The notes under the pieces are model-generated. The model was not told where the DNA came from and made no database searches. It saw nothing but the letters and a program-made list of their open reading frames with translations. A program made the position numbers and the translations under genes. Below, one piece after another: positions 8,391 to 17,679 of a stretch of DNA of 64,000 nt. Source of the DNA: Halorubrum sp. F4 (GTDB lineage: Archaea > Halobacteriota > Halobacteria > Halobacteriales > Haloferacaceae); the NCBI RefSeq assembly GCF_027257195.1, contig NZ_JAPDFS010000001.1:682821-746820 (forward strand), given 5' to 3'. Every line of letters starts with the position of its first letter. The stretch's first letter is position 1.

Positions 8391-10352
8391 ATGGACGACG
8401 CCGGGGCCGACGGCCGGCACGCGAGGGATCCGTCCGGCGGCGAGGAGACGATCGATCCGCCGGAGGCGTTCCGCGAATCGGCCGCCGTCGCCGACGCCGA
8501 CGTGTACGACTCGTTCGCGACCGACTGGCCCGACGCGTGGCGGGCAGCCGCCGACCTGCTCGAGTGGGAGCGCTACCCCGAGACGGTGCTCGACGACGGC
8601 GATCCCCCCTTCTACGAGTGGTTCCCCGACGGCCGGCTCAACGCCTCGGTCAACTGTCTCGACCGCCACCTCGAGGAGCGGCGCAACCAGCTGGCGATCC
8701 GCTGGTTCGGCAAGCGCGGCGAGCGCCGGTCGTACACCTACGCGGACCTCCATCGCGAGGTGAACGCCGCCGCCGCGGGGCTCCGGGAGTTGGGCGTCGG
8801 CGAGGGCGACGTGGTCACCCTCTACCTCCCGATGATCCCGGAGCTGCCGGTCGTCATGCTCGCGTGTGCGCGCATCGGCGCGCCCCACAACGTCGTCTTC
8901 GCCGGACTCTCGGCGGAGGCGCTCGCGACGCGGATCGACGCGGCTGACTCCGGATATCTGATCACGTGTGACGGCTACTATCGGCGGGAGGACGCGTTCA
9001 ACCAGAAGTCGCGCGCGGACAACGCCCGGCTCCGGGCCGACGCCGACCTCGCGGCGACGGTCGTCGTCGACCGCCTCGGCGACGAGCTCGAGATACCCCT
9101 CGGCGAGAACGAACACGATTACGGGACGCTGATCGGAGAACACGAGGGCGAGACGGTGGAGCCGGTCGCCCGCGACGCGACCGACCTGCTCTTCGTGATG
9201 TACACCTCGGGAACCACCGGGCGACCGAAGGGCGTCGAGCACGCCACGGGCGGCTACCTCTCGCACGTCGCGTGGACGACCCGGAACGTCCTCGACGTCC
9301 GGCCGGACGACACCTACTGGTGTGCCGCCGACATCGGCTGGATCACCGGCCACTCCTACGGGGTGTACGGCCCGCTCTCGGTCGGGACGACGACGGTGCT
9401 CTACGAGGGATCGCCCGACTACCCCGACCGCGACCGCGTGTGGGACCTGATCGAACGCAACGCGGTCAGCGTCTTCTACACATCTCCCACCGCGATCCGC
9501 TCGTTCATGAAGTGGGGGGTGGAGTACCCGGAGGCCCACGACCTCTCCTCGATCCGGCTGCTCGGAACCGTCGGCGAGTCGATCACGCCGAAGGCGTGGC
9601 GGTGGTACCACGAGCACGTCGGCGGGGGCGACGTCCCCGTCGTCGACACCTGGTGGCAGACGGAGACCGGCGCGATCACGCTGGCGACGCTGCCGGGCGT
9701 CACGCCGATGAAGCCCGGGAAGGTCGGCCCGCCGCTGCCGGGGATCGACGCCCGCGTCGTCGATCGCGACGGCGACCCCGTCGAGCCGGGCGAGACCGGC
9801 TATCTGACGCTCGCGTCGCCGTGGCCCGGCATGCTCCGCGGACTGCGCGAGGGTGACGAGCGGTACCGGCGGGAGTACTGGGTCGAAGGCGAGGACGGGT
9901 GGCGCTACCGCACCGGCGACGGCGCGACCGTCGACGAGGACGGGTACGTGACGATCCTGGGTCGCGTCGACGACGTGATCAACGTCCGGGCCCACCGCTT
10001 CAACACCGCCGAGCTGGAGTCGGCGATCGTCGCCGTCGACGGCGTCACCGAGGCGGCGGTCGTCGGCGACGACGACGGGGGCGTCGTGGGGTACGTGACG
10101 ACCCGCGGCGACGTGGACCCCGACGCCGCCCTCCGGGAGGCGATCACGGCGGAGGTCGCCGGCGTCGTCGCGGAGGTCGCCCGGCCCGACCGGATCGTCT
10201 TCACCCCCGAGCTTCCGAAGACCCGGTCCGGCAAGATCATGCGTCGACTGCTGGAGGACATCGCCCGCGGCGAGGAGTTCGGGGACGTGAGCGCGCTGCG
10301 GAACCCCGAGGTCGTCGGCGAGATCGAGTCCACCGTTCGCGACGGGGAGTGA
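8391..10352 (+). CDS. acs: acetyl-CoA synthetase (AMP-forming) paralogue with altered CoA-site motif
   Basis: A 653-residue ANL-family enzyme making acyl-CoA from acid, ATP and CoA. It has the P-loop YTSGTTGRPKG (about 271-281), the acetate-pocket tryptophan in ADIGWITGHSY, the WWQTETG adenylate motif, GRVDDVIN at the domain hinge, and the acetylatable lysine context PKTRSGKIMRRLL. In the usual VSGHR motif it reads VRAHR (R533-A534), unlike the second copy at 12533, so thioester-step kinetics or substrate may differ. The ATG at 8391 is chosen over upstream in-frame starts because AAAGTATACG lies 25-33 bp before it. First gene of the acetate cluster. Confidence 0.88.
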   Translation: MDDAGADGRHARDPSGGEETIDPPEAFRESAAVADADVYDSFATDWPDAWRAAADLLEWERYPETVLDDGDPPFYEWFPDGRLNASVNCLDRHLEERRNQLAIRWFGKRGERRSYTYADLHREVNAAAAGLRELGVGEGDVVTLYLPMIPELPVVMLACARIGAPHNVVFAGLSAEALATRIDAADSGYLITCDGYYRREDAFNQKSRADNARLRADADLAATVVVDRLGDELEIPLGENEHDYGTLIGEHEGETVEPVARDATDLLFVMYTSGTTGRPKGVEHATGGYLSHVAWTTRNVLDVRPDDTYWCAADIGWITGHSYGVYGPLSVGTTTVLYEGSPDYPDRDRVWDLIERNAVSVFYTSPTAIRSFMKWGVEYPEAHDLSSIRLLGTVGESITPKAWRWYHEHVGGGDVPVVDTWWQTETGAITLATLPGVTPMKPGKVGPPLPGIDARVVDRDGDPVEPGETGYLTLASPWPGMLRGLREGDERYRREYWVEGEDGWRYRTGDGATVDEDGYVTILGRVDDVINVRAHRFNTAELESAIVAVDGVTEAAVVGDDDGGVVGYVTTRGDVDPDAALREAITAEVAGVVAEVARPDRIVFTPELPKTRSGKIMRRLLEDIARGEEFGDVSALRNPEVVGEIESTVRDGE

Positions 10353-10499
10353 TTTCGTATGCAGAGTGAGAAGCGAAACGAGATATCGTCCTCTAAGGAG
10401 GGGATCGATCGAGGCTGTGGCCGATCTCGGTTTGCGAGCCGTGTACCGACCAGCTATCACAAGAATCTAGTTTCGGTCCATCGGAGAGATACGAAACGA

Positions 10500-12401
10500 A
10501 TGGCCGAGACGATCCCCTCCGAAGCGTACGACGCGCTGGTGACGGCGGCGGAGACGCATCGGGCGGCGATCGTCGTCCGGCTCGCCGGAGAGGCCGGCCT
10601 CCGTACCGCCGAGATCACGCGCGTCCGCCCCCGTGACCGCCGGGAGTCGGAGTCGACCCCCGGGACGTATCTCCTTTCGGTCCCGACGGAGGACCGGGCT
10701 GGGACCGACCGCGAGACCGTGATCCCGGCGTCGCTTTCCGCGGCGCTCCGGCGGTACGCCGAAAGCGAGGGGATCGCGTCCGACGAGCCGTTCGTGGACG
10801 TCTCCACGCGTCGCGTCCAGATGCTGGTGCGCGAGACCGCCGAGCGGGCCGGGGAGCGTCGGAACGACCCGTCCCTGGCGTCGGTCACGCCACGGGATCT
10901 GCGGCGCGTCTTCGCCCGACGGCTGCTCGTCGACCGCGGGGTCGACCCGCACGTGGTCCGCGAGGCGGGCGGGTGGAAGACGATGGACGCGTTGGATCCC
11001 CACCTGGACCCGCTCGACGGGGAGGCGATCGCCACGGCGGTCGCCGGGGGCGATCGAGTTTCCGTGCCCGACCGGATCGATGGGGCCGACCGGAACGATG
11101 GGGGCGCTCGGATCGATGGGAGCGCTCGGATCGACGGGAGCCCTCGGGTCGACGGCGACGAAGGATCGCGCGCCTATCGATCCGGATCCGACGGGGAATC
11201 CCCGCTCCTCGCCGCATTTGAGGCGATCGTGGACGCTCCCGGCGGAGAGACGTCGTTCGAGGCGGTCGTCGAGCGGGTGACCGACGGGGAACGCTGGCGG
11301 GGGGCGTGCGTCGTCCGCGGCCGATCGACGGGCGGACGGAGCGACGACTTCCTCGCGGCTGCCGGGGACGTGGAGCCGAGCTCGGTTCCGGCGGCGGTGA
11401 CCGTGCCGGCCGAGACGGACGGCTCGGATCCGCCGTGGAACGCGACGATCGCGGATCGGGAGACGACGACCGCCGGGGCGGCCGGGCCGGTCGTCGACGA
11501 GGAGGGGAACCAGCAGGGAGACGAAGCGGCCTGGATCGCGGCCCCGATCGCGTATCGCGGGACCGCCTACGGAACGCTGTGTCTCCTCGCGGCCGACGCG
11601 CCGGTGACGCCGACGGAACGACGGGCGGTCGGGGCGCTCGGACGCTGTCTCGGCTGGGCGGTCGCGGCCGGGCGGTGGCGGGAACTGCTCCACTCGGACG
11701 CGGTCACGGAAGTCGAGTTCCGCACGTCGTCGTCGGCAGCGTTCCTCGCGTCGGCGAGCGCCGCGCTCGACTGCCGGATCGAACTCGATTCGACGGTCGC
11801 GGTCTCGGCGGCGGCCTCGCGGTGGTATCTCCGCGTGACTGGGGCCGGGACCCGGGCGGTCGCCGACGCGGTCGAGGGGACGACGGGCGCGTCCGAGATA
11901 CGGGTGATCGAGACCCGCCAGGACGGGTGTTCCGTGTCGGTTCGAGTGACCGGCGGGTCGTTCGTCCGGACGTTGACCGAGCGCGGCGCGGCGGTCGACG
12001 ACGCGGTCGCGACGGAGGGAGAGGTCCGAGTCGTCGCGGCCCTCCCCGACGGTACCGACGTCCGCCGGATCGCGGACGGGCTCCGGGGGTCGTTCCCGGA
12101 CGCGCGGCTCGTGAGCAAGGAGTCGGTCGCGCGCTCCCCCCGAACCGAGTCGGCGTTACGGGAGGGCGTCGCCGACCGACTCACCGACCGCCAGTGGGCG
12201 ACGCTGTCGGCGGCGTATCACAGCGGCTACTTCGACTGGCCGCGGGGAAGCACGGCCGAGGAGGTCGCGGACGCCATGGACGTCTCCTCGCCGACGTTCC
12301 ACAACCACCTCCGGAAGGCGGAGCGAGCCCTCCTCGAGACGCTCTTCGAGGAGCGTGATGGACGGGATCGCGACCGTCGCGATGGACGGGCCCCCCCGTG
12401 A
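10500..12401 (+). CDS. Bat-type (HTH_10) transcriptional activator with N-terminal degenerate integrase domain
   Basis: A 633-residue regulator. Residues 1-185 have a tyrosine-recombinase fold (GLRTAEI with R35; TPRDLRRVFARRL with R135), but the first catalytic histidine is R132, the second is W159, and there is no tyrosine at the catalytic position, so it should bind but not cut DNA. Residues 191-220 are five 6-residue repeats of the type ARIDGS. A GAF-like sensor domain (about 235-400) and the bacterio-opsin activator domain follow, then a C-terminal HTH_10 (LTDRQWATLSAAYHSGYFDW, SSPTFHNHLRKAERALL). Lying between two acs genes, it probably controls acetate activation; this is inferred from position only. 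Confidence 0.82.
   Translation: MAETIPSEAYDALVTAAETHRAAIVVRLAGEAGLRTAEITRVRPRDRRESESTPGTYLLSVPTEDRAGTDRETVIPASLSAALRRYAESEGIASDEPFVDVSTRRVQMLVRETAERAGERRNDPSLASVTPRDLRRVFARRLLVDRGVDPHVVREAGGWKTMDALDPHLDPLDGEAIATAVAGGDRVSVPDRIDGADRNDGGARIDGSARIDGSPRVDGDEGSRAYRSGSDGESPLLAAFEAIVDAPGGETSFEAVVERVTDGERWRGACVVRGRSTGGRSDDFLAAAGDVEPSSVPAAVTVPAETDGSDPPWNATIADRETTTAGAAGPVVDEEGNQQGDEAAWIAAPIAYRGTAYGTLCLLAADAPVTPTERRAVGALGRCLGWAVAAGRWRELLHSDAVTEVEFRTSSSAAFLASASAALDCRIELDSTVAVSAAASRWYLRVTGAGTRAVADAVEGTTGASEIRVIETRQDGCSVSVRVTGGSFVRTLTERGAAVDDAVATEGEVRVVAALPDGTDVRRIADGLRGSFPDARLVSKESVARSPRTESALREGVADRLTDRQWATLSAAYHSGYFDWPRGSTAEEVADAMDVSSPTFHNHLRKAERALLETLFEERDGRDRDRRDGRAPP
11070..11159 (+). repeat. five in-frame 18-bp repeats in the Bat-type regulator
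   Basis: Five imperfect 18-bp units (11070, 11088, 11106, 11124, 11142) encode DRIDGA, DRNDGG, ARIDGS, ARIDGS and PRVDGD between the integrase-like and GAF-like domains. They make a charged flexible linker whose length could vary by slippage without breaking the frame. Confidence 0.85.
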
Positions 12402-12532
12402 ACGCTCTCCGGAGTCGACCCCTCGGCTCCGGCTCCGACCATCGATCCCGCCTCCCCGCCCGTATCCTTCACGATTTTTCGTATTTAGGGTGGTTGTTTA
12501 TGTAGGCCCTTTCGGAGTATACGATCGGACCC

Positions 12533-14527
12533 ATGACAGAGGAAGACGGACAACTGGAAGCGAGACTGGCGGAACAGGAGGTGTTCGAGCCGTCCGACTC
12601 GTTCGTCGAGCAGGCGAACGTATCGGACGCGGACATCTACGAGACGTTCGACGAGAACTGGCCGCAGTGTTGGGAGGCCGCCGCGTCGCTGCTCGACTGG
12701 GAGACGGACTACGATCAGGTGCTCGACGACGACGACCCGCCCTTCTACGAGTGGTTCACGGGCGGGGAGCTGAACGCCTCGGCGAACTGCCTCGACCGAC
12801 ACCTCGAGGAGCGCGGCGACGAGGCCGCCATCGAGTGGGTCGGCGAGCCCGTCGACGAGGAGAACCGCACGTACACCTACGAGGAGCTCCACCGCGAGGT
12901 CAACGAGTTCGCGGCCGCGCTACGGGACATGGGCGTCGAGGAGGACGACGTGGTCACGATGTACATGCCGATGATCCCGGAGCTGCCGGTCGCGATGTTG
13001 GCGTGTGCACGCATCGGCGCGCCCCACAGCGTCGTCTTCGCGGGGTTCTCCGCGGAGGCGCTCGCGACGCGAATGAACTCGGCCGACTCCGAGTACCTGA
13101 TCACGTGTGACGGCTACTACCGGCGTGGCGACCCGCTCGACCACCTCGAGAAGGCCAACGAGGGGCTCGCGAACGTCGACCACGGGACCACGACCGTCGT
13201 CGTCGACCGACTCGGCCCCAACGACGACGACTTCGGCCACGACCTCGGCGACGACCAGCTCGACTACGGGAACCTCGTCGAGGAGCACGCCGGCGCGGAG
13301 GTCGACCCCGTCACCCGGGACGCCGAGGACATGCTCTTCCTGATGTACACCTCCGGGACGACCGGGAAACCGAAGGGCGTGAAACACACCACGGGCGGCT
13401 ATCTCTCGTGGGTCTCGTGGACCTCGCAGGCGGTACTGGACGTCAAACCCGAGGACACGTACTTCTGTTCGGCCGACATCGGCTGGATCACGGGTCACTC
13501 CTACATCGTCTACGGACCGCTCGCGCTCGGAACGACGACGATGATGTACGAGGGGACGCCCGACCACCCCGACCGTGATCGCCTCTGGGAGGTCGTCGAG
13601 GAGTACGAGGCGACCCAGCTGTACACCGCGCCGACCGCGATCCGCGCGTTCATGAAGTGGGGTTCGGAGTACCCGGACGCTCACGACCTCTCGAGTCTCC
13701 GACTGCTCGGGACCGTCGGCGAGCCGATCAATCCGCGCGCCTGGAAGTGGTACTACAAGCACATCGGCGACGAGGACTGTCCCGTCGTCGACACGTGGTG
13801 GCAGACCGAGACGGGCGGAATGATGATCACCACCCTGCCGGGCGTCAAGGACATGAAGCCCGGTTCCGCGGGTCCGCCGTTGCCGGGGCTCGACGTGGAG
13901 ATCCTCGACACTAGAGGCGAGGAGATCGAGGCCGGACAGGCCGGCTACCTCACCGTTCAGAAGCCGTGGCCCGGAATGCTCCGGACGCTGTACAAGAACG
14001 ACGAGCGGTTCATCGAGGAGTACTGGGCGGAGTACTCCGACACGGACTCGAACGACCCCGACGACTGGGTGTACTTCCCCGAGGACGGCGCGAAGATCGA
14101 CGAGGACGGCTACATCACCGTTCTCGGCCGCGTCGACGACGTGATCAACGTCTCCGGCCACCGGCTCGGCACGATGGAGATCGAGTCGGCGATCGTCGGC
14201 GTCGAGGGGGTCGCCGAGGCCGCGGTCGTCGGCGGGAACCACGACATCAAGGGCGAGGCCGTCTACGCCTACGTGATCACGGAGGACGGCTACGAGGGGA
14301 ACGTCGAACTCCGCGAGCGGATCGTCGCGGGCGTCGAGGACGCCATCGGTCCGATCGCCCGCCCCGAGCGGATCGTCTTCAGCCCGGACCTCCCGAAGAC
14401 CCGGTCGGGAAAGATCATGCGGCGACTGCTCGAGAATATCGCCGACGGCGAGGAGATCGGCAACACCAGCACGCTTCGTAACCCCGAGATCGTCGAGGAG
14501 ATCCAAGCCAAAGCGAACGACGACTGA
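12533..14527 (+). CDS. acs: acetyl-CoA synthetase (AMP-forming)
   Basis: A 664-residue acetyl-CoA synthetase with all hallmark motifs: YTSGTTGKPKG, ADIGWITGHSY (acetate-size pocket), WWQTETGGMM, GRVDDVINVSGHRLGTMEIE with the standard SG before HR, and PKTRSGKIMRRLL around the lysine that is acetylated in bacterial homologues. It activates acetate for the TCA and anaplerotic cycles. Closely similar over its length to the paralogue at 8391. TTTATGTA about 30 bp before the ATG is the probable TATA box. The acetate symporter genes follow 105 bp downstream after a hairpin. Confidence 0.96.
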   Translation: MTEEDGQLEARLAEQEVFEPSDSFVEQANVSDADIYETFDENWPQCWEAAASLLDWETDYDQVLDDDDPPFYEWFTGGELNASANCLDRHLEERGDEAAIEWVGEPVDEENRTYTYEELHREVNEFAAALRDMGVEEDDVVTMYMPMIPELPVAMLACARIGAPHSVVFAGFSAEALATRMNSADSEYLITCDGYYRRGDPLDHLEKANEGLANVDHGTTTVVVDRLGPNDDDFGHDLGDDQLDYGNLVEEHAGAEVDPVTRDAEDMLFLMYTSGTTGKPKGVKHTTGGYLSWVSWTSQAVLDVKPEDTYFCSADIGWITGHSYIVYGPLALGTTTMMYEGTPDHPDRDRLWEVVEEYEATQLYTAPTAIRAFMKWGSEYPDAHDLSSLRLLGTVGEPINPRAWKWYYKHIGDEDCPVVDTWWQTETGGMMITTLPGVKDMKPGSAGPPLPGLDVEILDTRGEEIEAGQAGYLTVQKPWPGMLRTLYKNDERFIEEYWAEYSDTDSNDPDDWVYFPEDGAKIDEDGYITVLGRVDDVINVSGHRLGTMEIESAIVGVEGVAEAAVVGGNHDIKGEAVYAYVITEDGYEGNVELRERIVAGVEDAIGPIARPERIVFSPDLPKTRSGKIMRRLLENIADGEEIGNTSTLRNPEIVEEIQAKANDD

Positions 14528-14537
14528 CGACCGTTTC

Positions 14538-14563
14538 TCCGGTCCGGCCCCGTCCGGACCGGA
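14538..14563 (+). terminator. perfect 10-bp hairpin after acs
   Basis: TCCGGTCCGG (14538-14547) pairs exactly with CCGGACCGGA (14554-14563) across a 6-nt loop, 10 nt after the acs stop. There is no long T tract after it, so it may protect the 3' end or attenuate read-through rather than be a classic terminator. Confidence 0.4.
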
Positions 14564-14632
14564 TCGCGTTCGACCGAACCGATCCCCGACGCATCGATCG
14601 AGGACCATCCGCGAAGACGTACGGATCACATC

Positions 14633-15073
14633 ATGACAGATAACGACATGCACGACCGAGCGAACGCCACCGAGACCGACGGCGGCGTCGCGGCCGGAGC
14701 CGCACAGGCACATCGAGACACGAACTACCTCGACTCGGAGGTGAACATCCTCAGCCCGAGCACCCCGTACATGCGCGATCACCTCCGCATCGTCTGGACG
14801 GGGTTCGCCGTGTGGGTCCTCGCGATCTGGGGTCCCGTAACGCTGACGAGACTCGCACCCGACGTGATGACGAGCCAGATGCCGATCTTAGCCTTCCCGC
14901 TCCACTACTTCCTCGTCGCGTTCGGCGCGCCGACCAGCGCGCTGATCCTCGCGTTCTGGTACTCCCGCAAGCGGGACGCGCTCGACGAGAAGTACGGCAT
15001 CGATCACGCCCCCGACACGGAGACCGCGAGCGGCGCTGAGGCCGCGGCGACGGACGGAGGACCCGACGAATGA
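14633..15073 (+). CDS. small subunit of sodium/solute symporter (DUF4212 family)
   Basis: A 146-residue membrane protein with two transmembrane helices (about 53-73, VWTGFAVWVLAIWGPVTL, and 83-105, ILAFPLHYFLVAFGAPTSAL) and hydrophilic ends. The pattern LRIVWTGFAVW ... FWYSRKRDALDEKYGI is that of the DUF4212 small subunit always found next to a large SSF permease. The stop overlaps the start of that permease by 4 nt, so they should be made together. Position after acs indicates acetate or another short organic acid as substrate, by inference. Confidence 0.85.
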   Translation: MTDNDMHDRANATETDGGVAAGAAQAHRDTNYLDSEVNILSPSTPYMRDHLRIVWTGFAVWVLAIWGPVTLTRLAPDVMTSQMPILAFPLHYFLVAFGAPTSALILAFWYSRKRDALDEKYGIDHAPDTETASGAEAAATDGGPDE

Positions 15074-16836
15074 CGGGAGCGGTCCTCCTACAGGAGTCCC
15101 TCCTTCCGGAGGCGCTCGACATCTCGTTCAAGCTGGCGCCGTCGATCCTCGTGCTCGCGATGTTGGGGCTGTTCCTCACGATCGGCTTCGTCTTCCGCGT
15201 CGCCGACACCGACGACATGTGGGTCGCGGGCCGATCCATCGGGAACGTCGAGAACGGGATGGCGATCGGGGCGAACTGGATGTCGGCCGCCTCGTACCTC
15301 GGCATGGCGGCGTCGATCGCGTTAGCGGGGTTCTACGGGCTCGTGTACGTCGTCGGCTGGACGACGGGGTATTTCATCCTCCTCATCTTCCTCGCCGCGC
15401 AGCTGCGCCGGTTCGGGAAGTACACGGCGCCGGACTTCGTCGGGGACCGATTCAACTCCGACACCGCGCGCGCCATCGCGGCGGTGACGACGTTCCTCAT
15501 CGGCTTCGTCTACGCCATCGGGCAGGCGAAGGGCATGGCGCTCGTCGGCCTGTACATCTTCGGTGATTACGGCGGACTCATCCCCGGCCTGGACGGCTAT
15601 CAGGTGATGGTCGTCGCGATGATGGTCGTCACCGTCGGCTACCTGACGCTGTCCGGGATGCTGGGCGCCACGAAGAACCAGGCGGTCCAGTACGTCATCC
15701 TCATTCTCGCGTTCATCATCGGACTGTTCGTCGTCGGCTACACCAACGGTTACTCCACGGTGTTGCCGCAGCTCGAGTACGGCGCGCTGATCAATCAGCT
15801 CGGCAGCGAGTTCTCCGAGCCGTTCGCGTCCTCGAGTTACTACCTCTGGGTCGCCACCACCTTCTCGCTCATCTTCGGTACCTGCGGTCTGCCGCACGTG
15901 CTCGTCCGGTTCTACACGGTCGAAACCGAACGAACGGCTCGATGGTCGACCGTCTGGGGCCTCTTTTTCATCTGTATCCTGTACTGGAGCGCGCCGGCCT
16001 TCGCGGCGTTCGGTACGGACCTCTACTCCCAGAACGTCGGCGCGACGTACGGCGATCCCGGCATGACGAGCGCGGCCAGCGAGGTCATCGTCGTGCTGGC
16101 GGCACAGCTGTCCGGACTACCGGACTGGTTCGTCGGCATCGTCGCGGCGGGCGGTATCGCCGCGGCGATCGCGACGGTCGCCGGTCTGTTCATCGCCGGA
16201 TCGTCGGCGATCAGTCACGACATCTACATGAACATCATCAACGAGGACGCGACACAGCGTCAACAGATCCTCGTCGGCCGCCTCTCGATCGTCGCGCTCG
16301 GCGCGCTGACCACGCTGGCCGCGCTCAATCCCGCGTCGTCGATCGCTGCGCTCGTGGGATACGCGTTCTCGCTCGCTGGCTCCGTCCTGTTCCCGATGTT
16401 CTTCCTCGGCATGTGGTGGGAGAACGCCAATCGACAGGGGGCGCTCGCCGGCATGACGACCGGGCTGACGCTCTGGTCCGTCCCGATGATCAACGAGATC
16501 GTCCCGACGTACATCGGATCGCTCGAGGCGCCGCTGTCGGCGGGACTGGCCCAGTGGATGCCCGCCATCGGCTCGGCGCTGATCACCCTCCCGGTCGTGT
16601 TCGTGGTCACCATCGTCGTCTCGATGGCGACCGACGAGCCGTCGCTCGAAACGAAGCGGATCGTCCGGCAGTGTCACAGCCCCGAGCCGATGGGGCAACA
16701 GGAGACCGCCGAGGACGTCGTCGCCGACGGCGGCGAGGAGGTGGCGACCGACGGTGGCCGCGCAGTCGACGACGCGGGCACCGACGGCGACCACACGACG
16801 GACGAGGCAACTGACGACGCGGCCACGGAGGAGTGA
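15070..16836 (+). CDS. sodium:solute symporter family permease, probably acetate uptake
   Basis: A 588-residue permease of the SSF superfamily (ActP/VC_2705-like) with about 13 predicted helices. Family segments seen are WVAGRSIGNVENGMAIGANWMSAASYLGMA near the N-terminus, FGKYTAPDFVGDRF, and the gating/sodium region GGIAAAIATVAGLFIAGSSAISHDIYMN. The last 50 residues are an acidic tail of Asp/Thr/Gly. It is coupled by ATGA to the DUF4212 small subunit, follows acs, and precedes a UspA gene, the common acetate-uptake arrangement. Substrate is inferred from context. Confidence 0.88.
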   Translation: MTGAVLLQESLLPEALDISFKLAPSILVLAMLGLFLTIGFVFRVADTDDMWVAGRSIGNVENGMAIGANWMSAASYLGMAASIALAGFYGLVYVVGWTTGYFILLIFLAAQLRRFGKYTAPDFVGDRFNSDTARAIAAVTTFLIGFVYAIGQAKGMALVGLYIFGDYGGLIPGLDGYQVMVVAMMVVTVGYLTLSGMLGATKNQAVQYVILILAFIIGLFVVGYTNGYSTVLPQLEYGALINQLGSEFSEPFASSSYYLWVATTFSLIFGTCGLPHVLVRFYTVETERTARWSTVWGLFFICILYWSAPAFAAFGTDLYSQNVGATYGDPGMTSAASEVIVVLAAQLSGLPDWFVGIVAAGGIAAAIATVAGLFIAGSSAISHDIYMNIINEDATQRQQILVGRLSIVALGALTTLAALNPASSIAALVGYAFSLAGSVLFPMFFLGMWWENANRQGALAGMTTGLTLWSVPMINEIVPTYIGSLEAPLSAGLAQWMPAIGSALITLPVVFVVTIVVSMATDEPSLETKRIVRQCHSPEPMGQQETAEDVVADGGEEVATDGGRAVDDAGTDGDHTTDEATDDAATEE

Positions 16837-16839
16837 TCC

Positions 16840-17301
16840 ATGTACGAACGCATCCTGATTCCCACGGACGGAAGCGACGTCGCGGAGGCGGCCGTCGACC
16901 ACGCGCTCGACCTCGCGGAGCAGTACGACGCCGAGGTTCACGCGCTGTACGTGGTCGACATCGACTCCGTGAACTTCAGTCTCGGAACCGAACAGGTCGA
17001 CCGGCTCAAACAGGGTCGGTTCGACGAGATGGAGGAGCTGAAGGAGCGGGCGGACGAGGCGACCGGCGTGGTCGCCGGGCGTGGATCCGAACGGGGCGTC
17101 GACGTCGTCGAGCACGTCTCGGGCGGCCGGCCGCACAAGGTGATCGCCGACTACGCCGAGGACCACGGGATCGACCTCATCGTGATGGGGAGCCACGGCA
17201 GGGCCGGCGTCCGGCGTGCGCTCCTCGGGAGCGTCACGGAGCGTACGCTGCGCTCGACGCACGTCCCCGTCCTCGTCGTCGACTACGTCGACGAGGACTG
17301 A
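16840..17301 (+). CDS. universal stress protein A family protein
   Basis: A 153-residue UspA domain starting MYERILIPTDGS, with the ATP-binding signature GSHGRAGVRRALLGSVTERTL (the G-2X-G-9X-G(S/T) pattern) and a C-terminal VPVLVV strand. It starts 3 nt after the symporter stop, so it is in the same transcript. UspA proteins often accompany transporters in haloarchaea; a role in tuning the permease is possible but not shown. Confidence 0.9.
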   Translation: MYERILIPTDGSDVAEAAVDHALDLAEQYDAEVHALYVVDIDSVNFSLGTEQVDRLKQGRFDEMEELKERADEATGVVAGRGSERGVDVVEHVSGGRPHKVIADYAEDHGIDLIVMGSHGRAGVRRALLGSVTERTLRSTHVPVLVVDYVDED

Positions 17302-17410
17302 CTCGCGGCCCTGGACGGCTTCCGCCCCGCGACCGGGCGTCGATCCGTCTCCCGCCGTCGACGCGTTTCGCTTCCGGAACACCGACGTACCCCGACCGAC
17401 ACGCTCACGC

Positions 17411-17668
17411 ATGACCGGGACCGAACCGACCGATGAACCGGACGAGGACACCCTCCTCGACCGCGTCGGGTCGCACGTCCGCGAGAATCGGAACGGCATG
17501 CTACAGGACCTCGTGTTCGCGGTCGTGTGGGTGACGCTCACCTCCCTCCTCTACGACTTCGCGTTCGCGAGCGCCCCGCAGTGGGTGCTGTACATGTTCC
17601 TGCTCGCCGGGATCCCGGCGTACTTCGGCTTCTTCGTCTCGCTGGAGATGGCGAAGGAACGGCGGTAG
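17411..17668 (+). CDS. small two-helix membrane protein
   Basis: An 85-residue protein with an acidic N-terminus (TGTEPTDEPDEDTLLDRV) and two hydrophobic helices (about 35-55, LVFAVVWVTLTSLLYDFAF, and 59-79, VLYMFLLAGIPAYFGFFVSL). It is the last gene of the acetate cluster strand, 109 bp after uspA. I do not recognise a named family; the ATG at 17411 is preferred because upstream in-frame sequence has no typical haloarchaeal start. Confidence 0.6.
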   Translation: MTGTEPTDEPDEDTLLDRVGSHVRENRNGMLQDLVFAVVWVTLTSLLYDFAFASAPQWVLYMFLLAGIPAYFGFFVSLEMAKERR

Positions 17669-17679
17669 TCACCGCGGTT

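Noticed and set aside
8211-10460. Long minus-strand frame opposite the first acs gene
   Set aside because: Antisense shadow of a clear acetyl-CoA synthetase; composition is Arg/Val/Asp repeats without motifs.
11070-11159. Possible CRISPR-like array
   Set aside because: The repeats are 18 bp, contiguous, in frame and have no spacers. No CRISPR array or cas gene is seen in the window.
12920-14782. Long minus-strand frame opposite the second acs gene
   Set aside because: Same reason; no promoter or start context and it crosses into the next gene.
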